A DNA stretch of 64,000 nt from Synechococcus sp. PROS-U-1. GTDB lineage: Bacteria; Cyanobacteriota; Cyanobacteriia; PCC-6307; Cyanobiaceae. The stretch's first letter is position 1. Every line of letters begins with the position of its first letter. Positions 17,191-26,366 of the stretch are shown one piece after another. The translations under genes were made by a program, and so were the position numbers. Below the pieces are notes generated by a model. The model searched no databases and was not told the origin of the DNA. It saw nothing but the letters and a program-made list of their open reading frames with translations. The stretch covers positions 930,001 to 994,000 of the forward strand of contig NZ_CP047951.1 of the NCBI RefSeq assembly GCF_014279755.1. Reading direction: 5' to 3'.

Positions 17191-17424
17191 GTGCTTTCAG
17201 GTCTTTTCCCTCTCGCTTACGCCGCCGTCTTGACGTGCTTGCTTCTCCAAGCGTTTCGGATGATGCGTCTTTCGTCTGCGTCGGCGGTTAGCGCTCCGAG
17301 CGACCGAACAGGGCTGAAAACCATTCATCCAGAGCTGTTGGATGAGAACGGTGTGATGACCAACGAAGAGCTATGGGCTGTGCGTTTCTCTGACAAGCAA
17401 GGTGTTGTACTTCCTGAGGCTTGA
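17191..17424 (+). CDS. DUF2973 family protein
   Basis: A 77-residue protein. An N-terminal transmembrane helix (LFPLAYAAVLTCLLLQAFRM) is followed by DRTGLKTIHPELLDENG and TNEELWAVRF, the conserved signature of the cyanobacterial DUF2973 family of unknown function. The GTG at 17191 places the start at the membrane helix; an ATG at 16996 would add about 65 unrelated residues. It is likely anchored in the thylakoid or plasma membrane. Confidence 0.75.
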   Translation: MLSGLFPLAYAAVLTCLLLQAFRMMRLSSASAVSAPSDRTGLKTIHPELLDENGVMTNEELWAVRFSDKQGVVLPEA

Positions 17425-17443
17425 GCATGACCATTGATTCCCG

Positions 17444-17620
17444 ATACAGGGCAGGATGCTGGGTCGCTGCCTGGGGGAAAGCCTTGAACCAGGCGGGGGA
17501 TGCGAAGCCCCGAAATCTGGCAAAACAACCCACCTGATGGGGGAGGAAATTTCCAGCTGGAATGGCGATGGTGTGTTTATGGGGTGAGAGTCCTACACGT
17601 CACACGCATTGCATGAAGCT
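17444..17620. ncRNA. Candidate structured RNA of unknown identity
   Basis: No coding frame fits this stretch, but it is dense in short complementary arms. GCCTGG pairs with CCAGGC across a GGGAAAGCCTTGAA loop, GGGG/CCCC encloses ATGCGAAG, and GGAAATTTCC is a palindrome. The final GGGGTGAGAGTCCTACACG recalls the GGTGAAAGTC-type elements of group II intron domain I and of some riboswitches. It is not a match to tmRNA, RNase P RNA, 6S or SRP RNA that I can recognise. The strand is uncertain; plus is assumed from the motif direction. Confidence 0.35.
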
Positions 17621-17975
17621 TTTCAAATCGATCGCTGCTCATGCTGCTGTTAACTCTTGCTATCTAGGTCAACCAAGGCTTGCAGAATCTGCAGTAGACC
17701 AGGGTTAAGCATTGGACGATGAATTACCTCGTCAGGTAAGTCTCTCGTCGGGAAGCCTGATTGATGCACATTGTCTGAAAGCAATGCAAGCCCTTTCGGG
17801 GAAAAGCAGGGGGCGTCGATTGTTGTGATCCGGCTACCGACAAGAACCTCATACGGTTATCACCAATATCGGTGATCTTGATCACAGAACCAATTCGAAT
17901 ATAATGAAACTATCGAAGAACGCGATTGGACCGCAGGTCACGACGCGAGATTCACTCATAACCAAGGAGAACACA

Positions 17976-18143
17976 ATGAGCCGGCGAGGAATTCATCCAC
18001 TACTCATGGGTCTTGATCGCCCCGAACGATCAGTTGCCCCCAGACACCCATTGCAAACATCCGGACTGGAGTCAGCGCAACGAAAGCGTTACCTCCGTTC
18101 AGAAGCCGAAAAATCCGAGACATCAACTCCCGTTGAGGGATGA
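17976..18143 (+). CDS. Small basic hypothetical protein
   Basis: A 55-residue protein rich in Arg, Ser and Pro (MSRRGIHPLLMGLDRPERS start), with no membrane segment. ATG 17976 is preceded by AAGGAG at good spacing, the strongest ribosome binding site nearby. An in-frame ATG at 17904 lacks one. The frame ends just before a strong terminator hairpin. Family is not recognised. Confidence 0.6.
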   Translation: MSRRGIHPLLMGLDRPERSVAPRHPLQTSGLESAQRKRYLRSEAEKSETSTPVEG

Positions 18144-18178
18144 AGCCTAACCAACTTCAATGCCACTCCCCCCGTCAG

Positions 18179-18221
18179 AAATGGATGGGGTTCTTTGTTG
18201 TTTAAAGAACCCCATCCATTT
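18179..18221. terminator. Strong hairpin with perfect 18-bp stem
   Basis: The arms AAATGGATGGGGTTCTTT (18179–18196) and its exact reverse complement (18204–18221) enclose a 7-base GTTGTTT loop, 36 bases past the small basic gene. It is symmetric with no long T run on either side. It may be a bidirectional terminator or a transcript-stabilising stem. Confidence 0.75.
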
Positions 18222-18299
18222 ATGCTCGATCCTTCCTCAAGATACTCGCATTGACCTGCTTCCAGTGTTATTGCTAGGTACAAAGGAACAGGCGTTGCG

Positions 18300-18497
18300 G
18301 TGAGTCGAGCGAGTCTTGACCTCAGAAAGCTCTTGTCAATAGCACTTTTTGCTGCTGCCCTATCGCTTTTATCTGCAGCGAAGTCGGTTGAGGATAAAGG
18401 AACCTGCTATTTTAACTCAAACGGAATGCCATGTTGTGTTTCTCATGACCCTTTTGCTTTGACGATGCATTGGTCTGATGGTGTGACCGAGACCTAA
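18300..18497 (+). CDS. Small putative secreted protein
   Basis: A 65-residue frame with a GTG start. An N-terminal hydrophobic stretch (LLSIALFAAALSLLSAAKS) looks like a signal peptide, and the remaining ~32 residues hold three cysteines (GTCYFNSNGMPCCV), so a disulfide-bonded exported peptide is possible. No family is recognised. It begins 79 bases after the strong hairpin. Confidence 0.45.
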   Translation: MSRASLDLRKLLSIALFAAALSLLSAAKSVEDKGTCYFNSNGMPCCVSHDPFALTMHWSDGVTET

Positions 18498-18638
18498 TAG
18501 CCATCAAGGCGATGTATTTCTGCAAGTGACTGATCTACGAGGCGGCTAAAAAGTGATTTATGCGGAACCCAGTGCCCCGTCGCTTTTGTGGACGTAAGCA
18601 ATGTTTCGTGATTTGTTTGATGAAGTCGCTTCCGTGGA

Positions 18639-18974
18639 TTATTCCCTCTCTCTTGCTGGAGAACACTCTGTGAAGCCTGTCTCGTTTTGAAGGGCTTTGT
18701 TTGATGCTCCAAGCACAGGAATGCTTTCCGCTTGCTTAAAGGATCGGAAGGGCCATAATAGCTTGCTGCCACATCTCGTCTGGGTGCAGCTGCAGATGTA
18801 GCGAGGCCCCTTCAGCCCTTTTTGATCCCATTCCAACAAGATTTCATCCAGAGGAATATTCTTCTGGATGAAGCGCTTGGTTGCTGGTTGTTGTTGCCAA
18901 GTTCTCCGTTGTTCGATGAAGAGAGCACAGGCGATGACGAAGATCAAGGCGGGTGGAATGTATGCAAATTTCAT
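18639..18974 (-). CDS. Putative small membrane-anchored protein
   Basis: A 111-residue frame with an N-terminal helix (YIPPALIFVIACALFIE) and then a basic soluble part containing CSCTQTRCG. It begins 6 bases after the ion-channel stop on the same strand, which suggests one transcript. The last ~40 residues look low in information, so a frameshift or decayed 3' end is possible. Function is unknown. Confidence 0.45.
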   Translation of the reverse strand: MKFAYIPPALIFVIACALFIEQRRTWQQQPATKRFIQKNIPLDEILLEWDQKGLKGPRYICSCTQTRCGSKLLWPFRSFKQAESIPVLGASNKALQNETGFTECSPARERE

Positions 18975-18980
18975 GTGTGT

Positions 18981-19709
18981 TCAGTGGTTTTGGTTCTCCC
19001 GATCGAGGCTGCTTGCATAACGGCCGATCAGCACGCCCATCACGGCAGCGAGGTAGAGCGGTCCGGCGACGCTGGTGGCCACACTCACCATGCGAGAAAG
19101 GGGCAGCATCGGACTGATGTCTCCGAAACCAACGGTGGTTAGGCATACAAATGCGTAGTAATTGAGTGCCGAGAAGATTCGGGCGCTGGCCAGAACGCTT
19201 GTTTCGCTGGTGCTAGCCAGTTCCAAGGGCTCAAAGCTGCCGGGTTGGATGGTTTCGAGGGCACTCATGACCAGCCCTGCGGTGAGTCCGATATGGAGAT
19301 ACCCCGCTGTGGCGCCCATCAGCAGCGCTTCGGTGACGCGTTTTGTGCTGGCCAATCGTGTCACCAGACGGATGACGCTCCAGCCCACCAGCACGCTCCA
19401 GCTCAGGGCCAGCGGCATGCCGCTGTAGATCAGTTCCAGGGGCGTGAGAAGCCAGAGCCACATGGTGGCAACGGCAACAAGTCCCAGTCCGCGGTACAAC
19501 ACATCGCTCCAATCCGGAGCGTTGCTGCTCCCCACCATCACCTGCGTCAGCAGCAAGACGATCAGTGAGTAGCCGATGTAAGTCGCCCAGACCAGGCGAG
19601 GGAAGGCGAAGCCCACGGTGGCGATCAAGGTGCAGAGCAGCAGAAGCTTCAGCTGTGTGTCATCACGCCGCAAGATTCGCTGAACCAGTCCCACCAGCAC
19701 CTTGGTCAC
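18981..19709 (-). CDS. Two-pore-helix potassium channel family protein
   Basis: A 242-residue membrane protein with several helices and a single pore loop carrying the K+ selectivity filter TTVGFGD at residues 191–197, followed by a last helix. The N-terminal ~110 residues add extra membrane segments beyond a minimal two-helix channel. It likely conducts K+ across the plasma or thylakoid membrane; no RCK or nucleotide-binding domain is present. The start is GTG at 19709. A small membrane protein gene follows closely. Confidence 0.85.
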   Translation of the reverse strand: MTKVLVGLVQRILRRDDTQLKLLLLCTLIATVGFAFPRLVWATYIGYSLIVLLLTQVMVGSSNAPDWSDVLYRGLGLVAVATMWLWLLTPLELIYSGMPLALSWSVLVGWSVIRLVTRLASTKRVTEALLMGATAGYLHIGLTAGLVMSALETIQPGSFEPLELASTSETSVLASARIFSALNYYAFVCLTTVGFGDISPMLPLSRMVSVATSVAGPLYLAAVMGVLIGRYASSLDRENQNH

Positions 19710-19733
19710 TGCGGTTGCCCTTAGGTTCGGCTG

Positions 19734-20414
19734 CTAGCGACCGCTGTCAAGCGTTGCTCCATCCAAGAGGGAGAGCTGCTGATGTCTGTTCTTTTGAGGG
19801 GTTGGCCTGAGCGGTTGGCATTCCCACGGCTCGGGTGGTGATGGCGTGAGCATCGGCTCGAGGGCACGACGATGTGCACCATCCCCAGGTTCGAGCCAGA
19901 TGCTTTCCAGCCCGTCGGGAATGATCACCGGCATTCGATCGTGCAACGGTTCGATCAGGCTGTTCGGACGAGTTGTGATCACGCAGCAGGTCTCGACTTC
20001 ACTGCCATCGGGTCCGATCCAGCGGTCCCAGACACCGGCGAGCCAGAACAGTTGCCGGTCTCTGCGACGGATCAGATGCCCCTTCTCAAAAAAACCCGTG
20101 CTGGGAAGAAGACAGCGGTGATGACGCCACGGACCGCGAAAGGAGGCCTTCTCAGCAATGGTTTCCGCGCGTGCGTTAATCGGCCGGTGTGACTCAAGTG
20201 GGTCTTTGACCCAGCCCGGCAACAGCCCCCAAAGCATGTGGGAAAGACGATCTGCTCCGTGTTCACGCCGCATGGCTAGCACCGGCTCATGTGGGCGAAT
20301 CAGGTCGCGGGGGGCGTAATGGGCCAGCCATGCGCCGTCGTCCGGCCGGAGCCAGCTGTTCAGCACCCGCTGAAGCTCAGCGCGAGACGTGTCGAGGCGA
20401 TAGCGACCGCACAT
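19734..20414 (-). CDS. SOS response-associated SRAP protein (YedK/HMCES family)
   Basis: A 226-residue protein that starts MCGRY, so Cys2 becomes the N-terminal catalytic residue that forms a thiazolidine crosslink to abasic sites in single-stranded DNA. PINARAETIAEKASFR and RRCLLPSTGFFE-type segments (here HRCLLPSTGFFEKG) are the family signatures with the active Asn and Glu. It shields abasic sites during replication. lexA is about 5 kb away, but no LexA box is seen before this gene. Confidence 0.93.
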   Translation of the reverse strand: MCGRYRLDTSRAELQRVLNSWLRPDDGAWLAHYAPRDLIRPHEPVLAMRREHGADRLSHMLWGLLPGWVKDPLESHRPINARAETIAEKASFRGPWRHHRCLLPSTGFFEKGHLIRRRDRQLFWLAGVWDRWIGPDGSEVETCCVITTRPNSLIEPLHDRMPVIIPDGLESIWLEPGDGAHRRALEPMLTPSPPEPWECQPLRPTPQKNRHQQLSLLDGATLDSGR

Positions 20415-20468
20415 GGTTTCGCATTCTCCTCAACACACTGATGATGCCTCGATAAATCTCCTTCTGGC

Positions 20469-21722
20469 TTGGCCTATTCCGCAAAATTGCCTCAACGCTG
20501 GTGCAGCGTTCCTGATTTCACTGGTCTGACGCCGCTTCGACTGATCACGACGGTTTCGGAATCCTTGCAATGCAGCGGTGAAGTGATTGTCGGTGATCCC
20601 TGCGAGCTCCTGCTGATGCAGTGGGTTTGGTTCGCAGGCCAGGAGGAGAAGCATTTTTTGCTCAGCCCTGAGCAACGTTGGATCTGGTTGTGTTCAAGGG
20701 ACCGTCGGGAGCTGCATCACTTTTATGGACGGGATGCCCGCAACGCTTTTTTTAAGTTTTCTGGTGAATGTCCTCGAAGTGTGCACATCAACTGGCCTGG
20801 GTTCCCTGCCGCGTCGATTCCGCATTTGCATCACCAGCCTGTGTTGGTCCCGATGCGACCGTTCAATGAATACTGCACTACCCATTTCGGCCATTTTGTT
20901 GTGGAGTTGCTTCCGTTGCTCTTGGTTGCGGAGTTGTTGTCTCTGCCCCTCTTGGTGAGCCGGCCACTGCCCCCATGGGCTGTGGATTTAATGGACGGAG
21001 TTGGCGTAAGCCAACTCCGCAACTACTGCCTGCCGGTTTCCCCTGCGTCGTCTGTTTCCGCAGAGCTGGGCCGTGCTGAGATCCGGCTGCACAGTCTTCA
21101 GGCGCGGTTGCTGCGGGTGCAGCCAGCATTGGCGGCGGCTCTACTGCGAGGTCTTTCGATGCAGTCGCCGACCCCCCAGATTGTGTCTTGCGAAGAGCGC
21201 TTGCATGTAGATGTGCTTAGCCGTCAGCGGTTATCGCGTCATCACCGATGGACCAATGAAGAGGCCCTCTACACCGGTTTGCGGACACACTTTTATCACC
21301 AACTATCTCCTGAGACCTTGGGCGTAGTGGGTCTGCGGGAGCGGTTGTGCGATCGCGATGTTGCGGTCGTTGTGGCTGCTATCGGTTCTGCCGTTTATCA
21401 GCTGTTTCTAAATCGCACATTTGGATGTGTGGTGGTTCTGCTCTGTGGAGATTTCGATCCCGAAGCCCCATCGAAATGGTTTTCTACCTTTGCTCCTTTT
21501 AAGCATCGCTTCTGGTTGCTGTATCGGAGTGGCTCTGATGTCACGGACTGGAATGCACCCTTCGTTCATCACCCCGAACATGTGGACCGCGCTGTTTCGA
21601 TTGCTGCTGTAGGGCAGCGATGGAGCTGTCGTAGTCCCATTCCTCTGGCAGATGACATTCACTTGTTGCCACCAGAGGCTCCATTGGGATCCATGCCGTC
21701 CTTTGGCATCGACTTCGACTAA
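20469..21722 (+). CDS. Glycosyltransferase family 61-like protein
   Basis: A 417-residue protein. TTHFGHFVVELLPLLLVAEL in the middle and VDVLSRQRLSRHHRWTNEEAL plus VAAIGSAVYQLFLNRTFG later follow the GT61/DUF563 pattern (GHF..E..P, then S/R-rich and N-E, then GS..N). The enzymes transfer xylose, arabinose or GlcNAc in eukaryotes; bacterial substrates are mostly unknown, with cell-surface polysaccharide likely. The start is TTG at 20469 in the chosen frame, so the exact N-terminus is uncertain. Identity is moderately secure. Confidence 0.65.
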   Translation: MAYSAKLPQRWCSVPDFTGLTPLRLITTVSESLQCSGEVIVGDPCELLLMQWVWFAGQEEKHFLLSPEQRWIWLCSRDRRELHHFYGRDARNAFFKFSGECPRSVHINWPGFPAASIPHLHHQPVLVPMRPFNEYCTTHFGHFVVELLPLLLVAELLSLPLLVSRPLPPWAVDLMDGVGVSQLRNYCLPVSPASSVSAELGRAEIRLHSLQARLLRVQPALAAALLRGLSMQSPTPQIVSCEERLHVDVLSRQRLSRHHRWTNEEALYTGLRTHFYHQLSPETLGVVGLRERLCDRDVAVVVAAIGSAVYQLFLNRTFGCVVVLLCGDFDPEAPSKWFSTFAPFKHRFWLLYRSGSDVTDWNAPFVHHPEHVDRAVSIAAVGQRWSCRSPIPLADDIHLLPPEAPLGSMPSFGIDFD

Positions 21723-21794
21723 TGAGCCGTTCGGTTCTCACACCCGTTGGTTGCGAGAGATCCCTCGTAGCGTGGCAAGACTTTCAGGCCATCC

Positions 21795-23669
21795 ATGCCG
21801 ATCCGCCAGGACGACAACCAGCCGAACCGTCGCTTCGGGATCATCAATCTGGTGCTGATTGGCTTCGGGGTGCTGCTGTTGCTCAGCAGCTTCATTCCCA
21901 GCAATGGCATGCAGCAGGTGCCTCGAGTTCCTTACTCGCTGTTTATTGACCAGGTCAATGACGGTGCGGTGAAGCGGGCGTTCATCACGCAGGACCAGAT
22001 CCGCTACGAGCTGAGTGATCCCGAAGAGGGCACGCCTCCGGTGCTGGCCACCACGCCGATTTTCGACATGGATCTGCCTCAGCGCCTGGAGACCAAGGGC
22101 GTTGAATTTGCTGCAGCCCCCCCGAAGAAGCCCAACATCTTCACCACCATTCTGAGCTGGGTGGTGCCCCCCTTGATCTTCATCCTGGTGCTTCAGTTCT
22201 TCGCCCGCCGTTCGATGGGTGGTGGAGCGCAGGGAGCTTTGAGCTTCACCAAGAGCAAAGCCAAGGTGTATGTGCCCGATGAGGAGTCGCGGATCACCTT
22301 CGCTGATGTGGCGGGTGTTGATGAGGCCAAGCAAGAACTCACGGAGATTGTTGATTTCCTGAAGCGGCCAGAGCGTTATGCCGAGATCGGGGCACGTATT
22401 CCAAAAGGGGTGTTGCTCGTCGGCCCCCCTGGCACTGGCAAGACCCTCCTGTCCAAGGCCGTCGCTGGCGAAGCGGAGGTGCCGTTCTTCATCATTTCCG
22501 GTTCGGAGTTCGTGGAACTCTTTGTTGGTGCCGGTGCCGCCCGTGTTCGGGATTTGTTTGAAGAAGCGAAGAAGAAGGCGCCTTGCATCATTTTTATTGA
22601 CGAACTCGATGCCATCGGCAAGAGCCGTTCGGGCTCGATGGGTGTCGTCGGAGGCAATGACGAACGGGAGCAGACCCTCAACCAGCTGCTCACCGAGATG
22701 GATGGTTTCACCGCTCAGGACAAGCCAGTGATTGTTCTGGCGGCCACCAACCAGCCTGAGGTGCTGGATGCTGCTCTGCTGCGTCCCGGTCGTTTCGACC
22801 GTCAGGTGTTGGTCGACCGTCCGGATCTCTCGGGCCGGAAAACCATCCTCGAGATCTATGCCAAGAAGGTGAAGTTGGCACCGGGGGTTGACCTCGACAG
22901 CGTTGCTCAGGCCACCAGCGGTTTTGCTGGAGCTGATCTCGCCAACCTGGTGAACGAAGCTGCCTTGCTGGCGGCTCGTGCAATGCGCACCAGCGTCGAG
23001 CAGCAAGACCTGGGAGAGGCGATCGAACGGGTGGTGGCTGGATTGGAGAAAAAGAGCCGGGTGTTGCAGGACGATGAGAAGAAGGTGGTCGCGTATCACG
23101 AAGTGGGCCACGCGATCGTGGGTCACCTCATGCCAGGCGGCAGCAAAGTTGCCAAGATCTCGATCGTTCCGCGCGGCATGAGTGCCCTCGGTTACACGTT
23201 GCAGCTGCCCACAGAGGAGCGTTTCCTCAATTCCAAGGAGGAACTGCAGGGTCAGATTGCAACGCTGCTGGGTGGTCGCTCCGCGGAGGAGATTGTGTTC
23301 GGCAAGATCACCACAGGGGCTGCGAATGACCTGCAGCGGGCCACCGATCTGGCGGAGCAGATGGTGGGCACCTACGGCATGAGTGACACCCTTGGTCCAC
23401 TCGCTTACGACAAGCAGGGGGGAGGTCGTTTCCTCGGAGGCGGCAACAATCCACGGCGGTCTGTGAGCGATGCCACGGCCCAAGCCATTGATAAAGAGGT
23501 TCGCGGGCTTGTGGATCAGGCTCACGATGATGCGCTTGCCATCCTTAGGGAGAACATGGCGTTGCTCGAGACGATCGCCCAGAAGATCCTTGAAAAAGAG
23601 GTCATCGAGGGTGATGACCTCAAGCACATGCTCGAAGCGAGTGTGTTGCCGTCAGGCGTGACCGCTTGA
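21795..23669 (+). CDS. ftsH: ATP-dependent zinc metalloprotease FtsH
   Basis: A 624-residue protein with two N-terminal membrane helices ([17 protein letters not shown] and [15 protein letters not shown]) flanking a lumenal or periplasmic domain. An AAA+ module follows (GPPGTGKT at 210–217; second region of homology GATNQP-type, here AATNQPE), then the zinc protease HEVGH (His435, Glu436, His439). Cyanobacterial FtsH hexamers degrade damaged photosystem II D1 and quality-control other membrane proteins. Which paralogue this is cannot be fixed here. argF follows after 45 bases. Confidence 0.97.
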   Translation: MPIRQDDNQPNRRFGIINLVLIGFGVLLLLSSFIPSNGMQQVPRVPYSLFIDQVNDGAVKRAFITQDQIRYELSDPEEGTPPVLATTPIFDMDLPQRLETKGVEFAAAPPKKPNIFTTILSWVVPPLIFILVLQFFARRSMGGGAQGALSFTKSKAKVYVPDEESRITFADVAGVDEAKQELTEIVDFLKRPERYAEIGARIPKGVLLVGPPGTGKTLLSKAVAGEAEVPFFIISGSEFVELFVGAGAARVRDLFEEAKKKAPCIIFIDELDAIGKSRSGSMGVVGGNDEREQTLNQLLTEMDGFTAQDKPVIVLAATNQPEVLDAALLRPGRFDRQVLVDRPDLSGRKTILEIYAKKVKLAPGVDLDSVAQATSGFAGADLANLVNEAALLAARAMRTSVEQQDLGEAIERVVAGLEKKSRVLQDDEKKVVAYHEVGHAIVGHLMPGGSKVAKISIVPRGMSALGYTLQLPTEERFLNSKEELQGQIATLLGGRSAEEIVFGKITTGAANDLQRATDLAEQMVGTYGMSDTLGPLAYDKQGGGRFLGGGNNPRRSVSDATAQAIDKEVRGLVDQAHDDALAILRENMALLETIAQKILEKEVIEGDDLKHMLEASVLPSGVTA

Positions 23670-23714
23670 CGGCAACGGGCCTCATCCCCGATAACAGTCC
23701 TTTGAACCGTCGCG

Positions 23715-24671
23715 ATGGCTACCGCTTCTGCGGGTGTTGCTGCTGTCCTGTCTCCGCTTTGCGGGCGTGATTTCCTGTCATCAGCGGATTGTTCCGCTGA
23801 TGAAACAGCGGCGCTGCTGGATCTGGCTGCACAACTGAAGAGCGGCGATCGTCGGATTGATCTCGGCAACCGTGTGCTGGGTTTGATCTTCAGTAAGGCG
23901 TCCACGCGAACCCGTGTCAGTTTTCAGGTGGCGATGGCTCGCCTCGGCGGCCAGACGGTTGACCTCAACCCTTCTGTGACGCAGCTCGGACGCGGAGAGC
24001 CTCTTGAAGACACGGCCCGCGTCCTCAGTCGTTACTGCGACGTGCTGGCGATCCGAACCTTCGCTCAGCAGGAGCTGATGGACTATGCCCACTGGGCGTC
24101 CGTGCCAGTGATCAATGCCCTGACCGATCTAGAGCATCCCTGCCAGGCCTTGGCTGACTTCCTCACCATGCAGGAAGCCCATGGTGATCTTCCCGGTCAG
24201 ACCCTTGCCTATGTGGGCGATGGGAACAATGTCGCCCACTCCCTGATGCTGTGCGGCGCCTTGTTGGGGGTGAATGTGCGGATCGGCTGTCCGGAGGGTT
24301 TCGAGCCTTTGCCGGGAGTTCTTGAGCAGGCCCGATCCCTGGCTCAGCACGGGGCATCCATTGATGTGGTGACAGACCCCCGTGAAGCTGTTGCAGGCGC
24401 ACAGGCCGTTTACACCGACGTATGGGCCTCGATGGGCCAGGAAGACGAGCAGATGCAGCGGGAGCAGGCCTTTGCCGGCTTCTGTGTGGATCAACCGCTG
24501 ATGGACCATGCGTCTGCTGATGCGATTGTTTTGCACTGCCTGCCTGCCCACCGCGGTGAGGAAATCAGCCCTGAGGTGATGGAGGGGGCAGCAAGCCGCA
24601 TCTTCGATCAAGCAGAAAACCGTCTGCATGCGCAGCAGGCCCTGCTGGCGGTGTTGATGGGTGGTCTGTGA
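23715..24671 (+). CDS. argF: Ornithine carbamoyltransferase
   Basis: A 318-residue enzyme with the carbamoyl-phosphate motif STRTR, HPCQALADF for ornithine-class carbamoyltransferases and HCLPAHRG near the C-terminus. It makes citrulline from ornithine and carbamoyl phosphate in arginine synthesis. The length is normal. The stop overlaps the GTG of the next small gene by four bases. Confidence 0.96.
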   Translation: MATASAGVAAVLSPLCGRDFLSSADCSADETAALLDLAAQLKSGDRRIDLGNRVLGLIFSKASTRTRVSFQVAMARLGGQTVDLNPSVTQLGRGEPLEDTARVLSRYCDVLAIRTFAQQELMDYAHWASVPVINALTDLEHPCQALADFLTMQEAHGDLPGQTLAYVGDGNNVAHSLMLCGALLGVNVRIGCPEGFEPLPGVLEQARSLAQHGASIDVVTDPREAVAGAQAVYTDVWASMGQEDEQMQREQAFAGFCVDQPLMDHASADAIVLHCLPAHRGEEISPEVMEGAASRIFDQAENRLHAQQALLAVLMGGL

Positions 24672-24985
24672 CCGTGATGCGGCATTTGCTAACGCTGTTG
24701 CTGGTCAGCGCTAGCGCGGAGGCGGCGGTGCACGCGACCAACAAGGATCAGCAGAGCACCATTGCCCGATGGACCGGAGAAAAGATCTGCGAGATGGGTG
24801 TAGATGCCTTTTATGCGTTGCCGGACCCTGAGCTGAAAATCATGTATGAGCAAGACACGTCGATGCTCTACGAGGACATCCCCACTGCACCGAATGATCA
24901 GGTGAAAGCCCGCATCACTGGGCAATTGATGGGTTATCTGATGGCTGCTTGCCCGCAACAGCTTGAGAACTACAAAAACCGCTGA
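24668..24985 (+). CDS. Small putative secreted protein
   Basis: A 105-residue protein starting at GTG in a GTGA overlap with argF. The N-terminal LLTLLLVSASAEAAV looks like a signal peptide cleaved after Ala; the rest is soluble, with two cysteines. No family is recognised. Overlap with argF supports cotranslation but says little about function. Confidence 0.55.
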   Translation: MTVMRHLLTLLLVSASAEAAVHATNKDQQSTIARWTGEKICEMGVDAFYALPDPELKIMYEQDTSMLYEDIPTAPNDQVKARITGQLMGYLMAACPQQLENYKNR

Positions 24986-24996
24986 AGAGCTTCGCG

Positions 24997-25221
24997 ATGC
25001 GCAAGGAACGGTGCTGGGTCTGGTTCAAAGGGGGGTTGTCGGAGGAGGGGCATTGGATGTCGGGCTGGGTGGCGACGCAAACCGATGAACCGGGGTTGTT
25101 AATCGAGCATCCCGGTTACGTGACCTGCCGGGTCCCTGAATGGCGCGTGGTCTTCAAGGAACCCAAAGATCTCAATGTGGGGCCGAGCATCCCCGACGCT
25201 GCGGTATGGAAGCTGGTTTGA
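24997..25221 (+). CDS. Small hypothetical protein
   Basis: A 74-residue protein with five Trp residues (CWVWFKGG, HWMSGWV, EWRVVFK), suggesting a compact beta-sheet fold. It lies 11 bases after the previous gene and 66 bases before lexA. A translated family in marine cyanobacteria is likely, but the family is not recognised. Confidence 0.6.
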   Translation: MRKERCWVWFKGGLSEEGHWMSGWVATQTDEPGLLIEHPGYVTCRVPEWRVVFKEPKDLNVGPSIPDAAVWKLV

Positions 25222-25255
25222 TCTAATCCAGCGGTTGCGTAGCAAGACGAGGAAC

Positions 25256-25269
25256 GGTACAAATGTATT
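25256..25269. promoter_or_regulatory. Putative LexA box upstream of lexA
   Basis: GGTACAAATGTATT lies 19 bases before the lexA start. It agrees with the cyanobacterial LexA pattern RGTACNNNDGTWCB except for the penultimate C. This suggests lexA autoregulation, as is usual for SOS repressors. No second copy was found by eye near the SRAP gene. Confidence 0.6.
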
Positions 25270-25287
25270 GCCCGAACCTTTTCCGCG

Positions 25288-25911
25288 GTGACCCGTGCCC
25301 TTCAGGAGCCTCTCACCACTGCTCAGCAGGAGCTTTACGACTGGCTAGCGGATTACATCGGCACGCACCGTCACAGTCCATCGATTCGCCAGATGATGCA
25401 GGCGATGGGGCTGCGATCCCCCGCTCCCATCCAAAGCCGATTGCGTCATCTCCAGCAGAAAGGATGGATCACCTGGCAGGAAGGCCAGGCCCGCACCCTG
25501 CAGCTGCTGGGAGACATGGTGGGTGCCGCGGGGATTCCCGTGCTGGGGGCTGTTGCTGCTGGTGGTCTCGTCACGGCCTTTGATGACGTGCAGGAGCATC
25601 TCGACTTAGCGCCGGTGCTGGAGACCCGTGGCTTGTTTGCGCTGACGGTGAATGGGGATTCGATGGTCGATTCCCACATCGCCGACGGAGATGTGGTGTT
25701 GATGGAGCCCGTGCACGATCCCCAGCGGTTGCGCAACGGAACAGTGGTCAGCGCGTTGGTGGCCGGCAGCGGCACCACGCTCAAGCACTTCCATCGCCAA
25801 GGAGCAACGGTGGTTCTTGAAGCTGCCAATCCCGCTTATCAACCGATTGAGCTTCCGGCTGAACAGGTGGAGGTGCAGGGCCGTCTTGTTGCCGTCTGGC
25901 GTCAGGTCTGA
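25288..25911 (+). CDS. lexA: LexA repressor
   Basis: A 207-residue SOS repressor with a winged-helix N-terminal DNA-binding domain (PSIRQMMQAMGLRSPAPIQS) and a C-terminal S24 self-cleaving domain. The scissile Ala91-Gly92 bond lies in GAVAAGG, the catalytic Ser125 in GDSM and the Lys166 in TLKHF, so it should be cleavable; some cyanobacterial LexA proteins have lost these residues. It represses DNA-repair genes until RecA filament-stimulated autocleavage. The start is GTG 25288, just after the putative LexA box. Confidence 0.95.
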   Translation: MTRALQEPLTTAQQELYDWLADYIGTHRHSPSIRQMMQAMGLRSPAPIQSRLRHLQQKGWITWQEGQARTLQLLGDMVGAAGIPVLGAVAAGGLVTAFDDVQEHLDLAPVLETRGLFALTVNGDSMVDSHIADGDVVLMEPVHDPQRLRNGTVVSALVAGSGTTLKHFHRQGATVVLEAANPAYQPIELPAEQVEVQGRLVAVWRQV

Positions 25912-25972
25912 AGCCCTTGCGGTGTAAGCTGTCACACGACGAACGGCGGTTTTGAAGCCACCACGTCGTAAT

Positions 25973-26045
25973 GGGGCCATAGCTCAGCTGGTAGAGCACC
26001 TGCATGGCATGCAGGGGGTCAGGAGTTCGAGTCTCCTTGGCTCCA
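25973..26045 (+). tRNA. tRNA-Ala (anticodon GGC)
   Basis: A 73-base cloverleaf. The acceptor arms GGGGCCA and TGGCTCC pair, allowing one wobble; the D-arm has AGCTCAGCTGGTAGAGC; the anticodon loop ATGGCAT reads GGC; and the T-loop is GTTCGAGTC. CCA is not encoded. A GC-rich stem follows 14 bases later. Confidence 0.95.
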
Positions 26046-26058
26046 TTGAATGAGAGAA

Positions 26059-26078
26059 AGCCCGGCGGAAGCCGGGCT
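26059..26078 (+). terminator. Hairpin after tRNA-Ala
   Basis: AGCCCGGC and GCCGGGCT form a perfect 8-bp stem around a GGAA tetraloop, 14 bases after the tRNA. The following bases are T-poor, so it is either a weak terminator or a processing stem. Confidence 0.55.
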
Positions 26079-26366
26079 ATGTATTGCACCCTCACGCCGC
26101 TTTCGGCAGGCCTGCTCACGCTCAATCGCGTGAGCCTCACAGCGATCTCGCCCAAGGCCCCCATTGGTCGCGGGCAACGAAAGCCAGCCAACGACAGCAC
26201 GCCCTAAAGAGCTTGTATCACTCTGCTTTCCATGCTTCTCATGGTGATTTAAATCCAGGTGAAAACTTCTGAAGAGAAAGCTTAAGGAAATATAATTACC
26301 TAGTTTAGTAATATGTAGCAACGTCATTGTCTCCTTGGAAAAGCTGCTTAAGTGCCCCCATGTTTG
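26079..26366. other. Intergenic region, no gene recognised
   Basis: About 290 bases. The first half is GC-rich with a GCTCACGC/GCGTGAGC inverted repeat around 26115–26131; the second half is AT-rich. No protein or RNA gene is seen. Confidence 0.45.

Noticed and set aside
10200-18500. Prophage or integrated element
   Set aside because: No integrase, transposase, phage structural gene or terminal repeat was found. The low GC and tiny genes fit a hypervariable island but give no boundaries.
21738-23627. 629-codon minus-strand frame opposite ftsH
   Set aside because: It mirrors ftsH almost exactly, is His/Gln-rich and has no family motif.
24668-25221. Genes after argF as arginine-pathway enzymes
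   Set aside because: Both encode small proteins without enzyme motifs; position alone does not support a pathway role.
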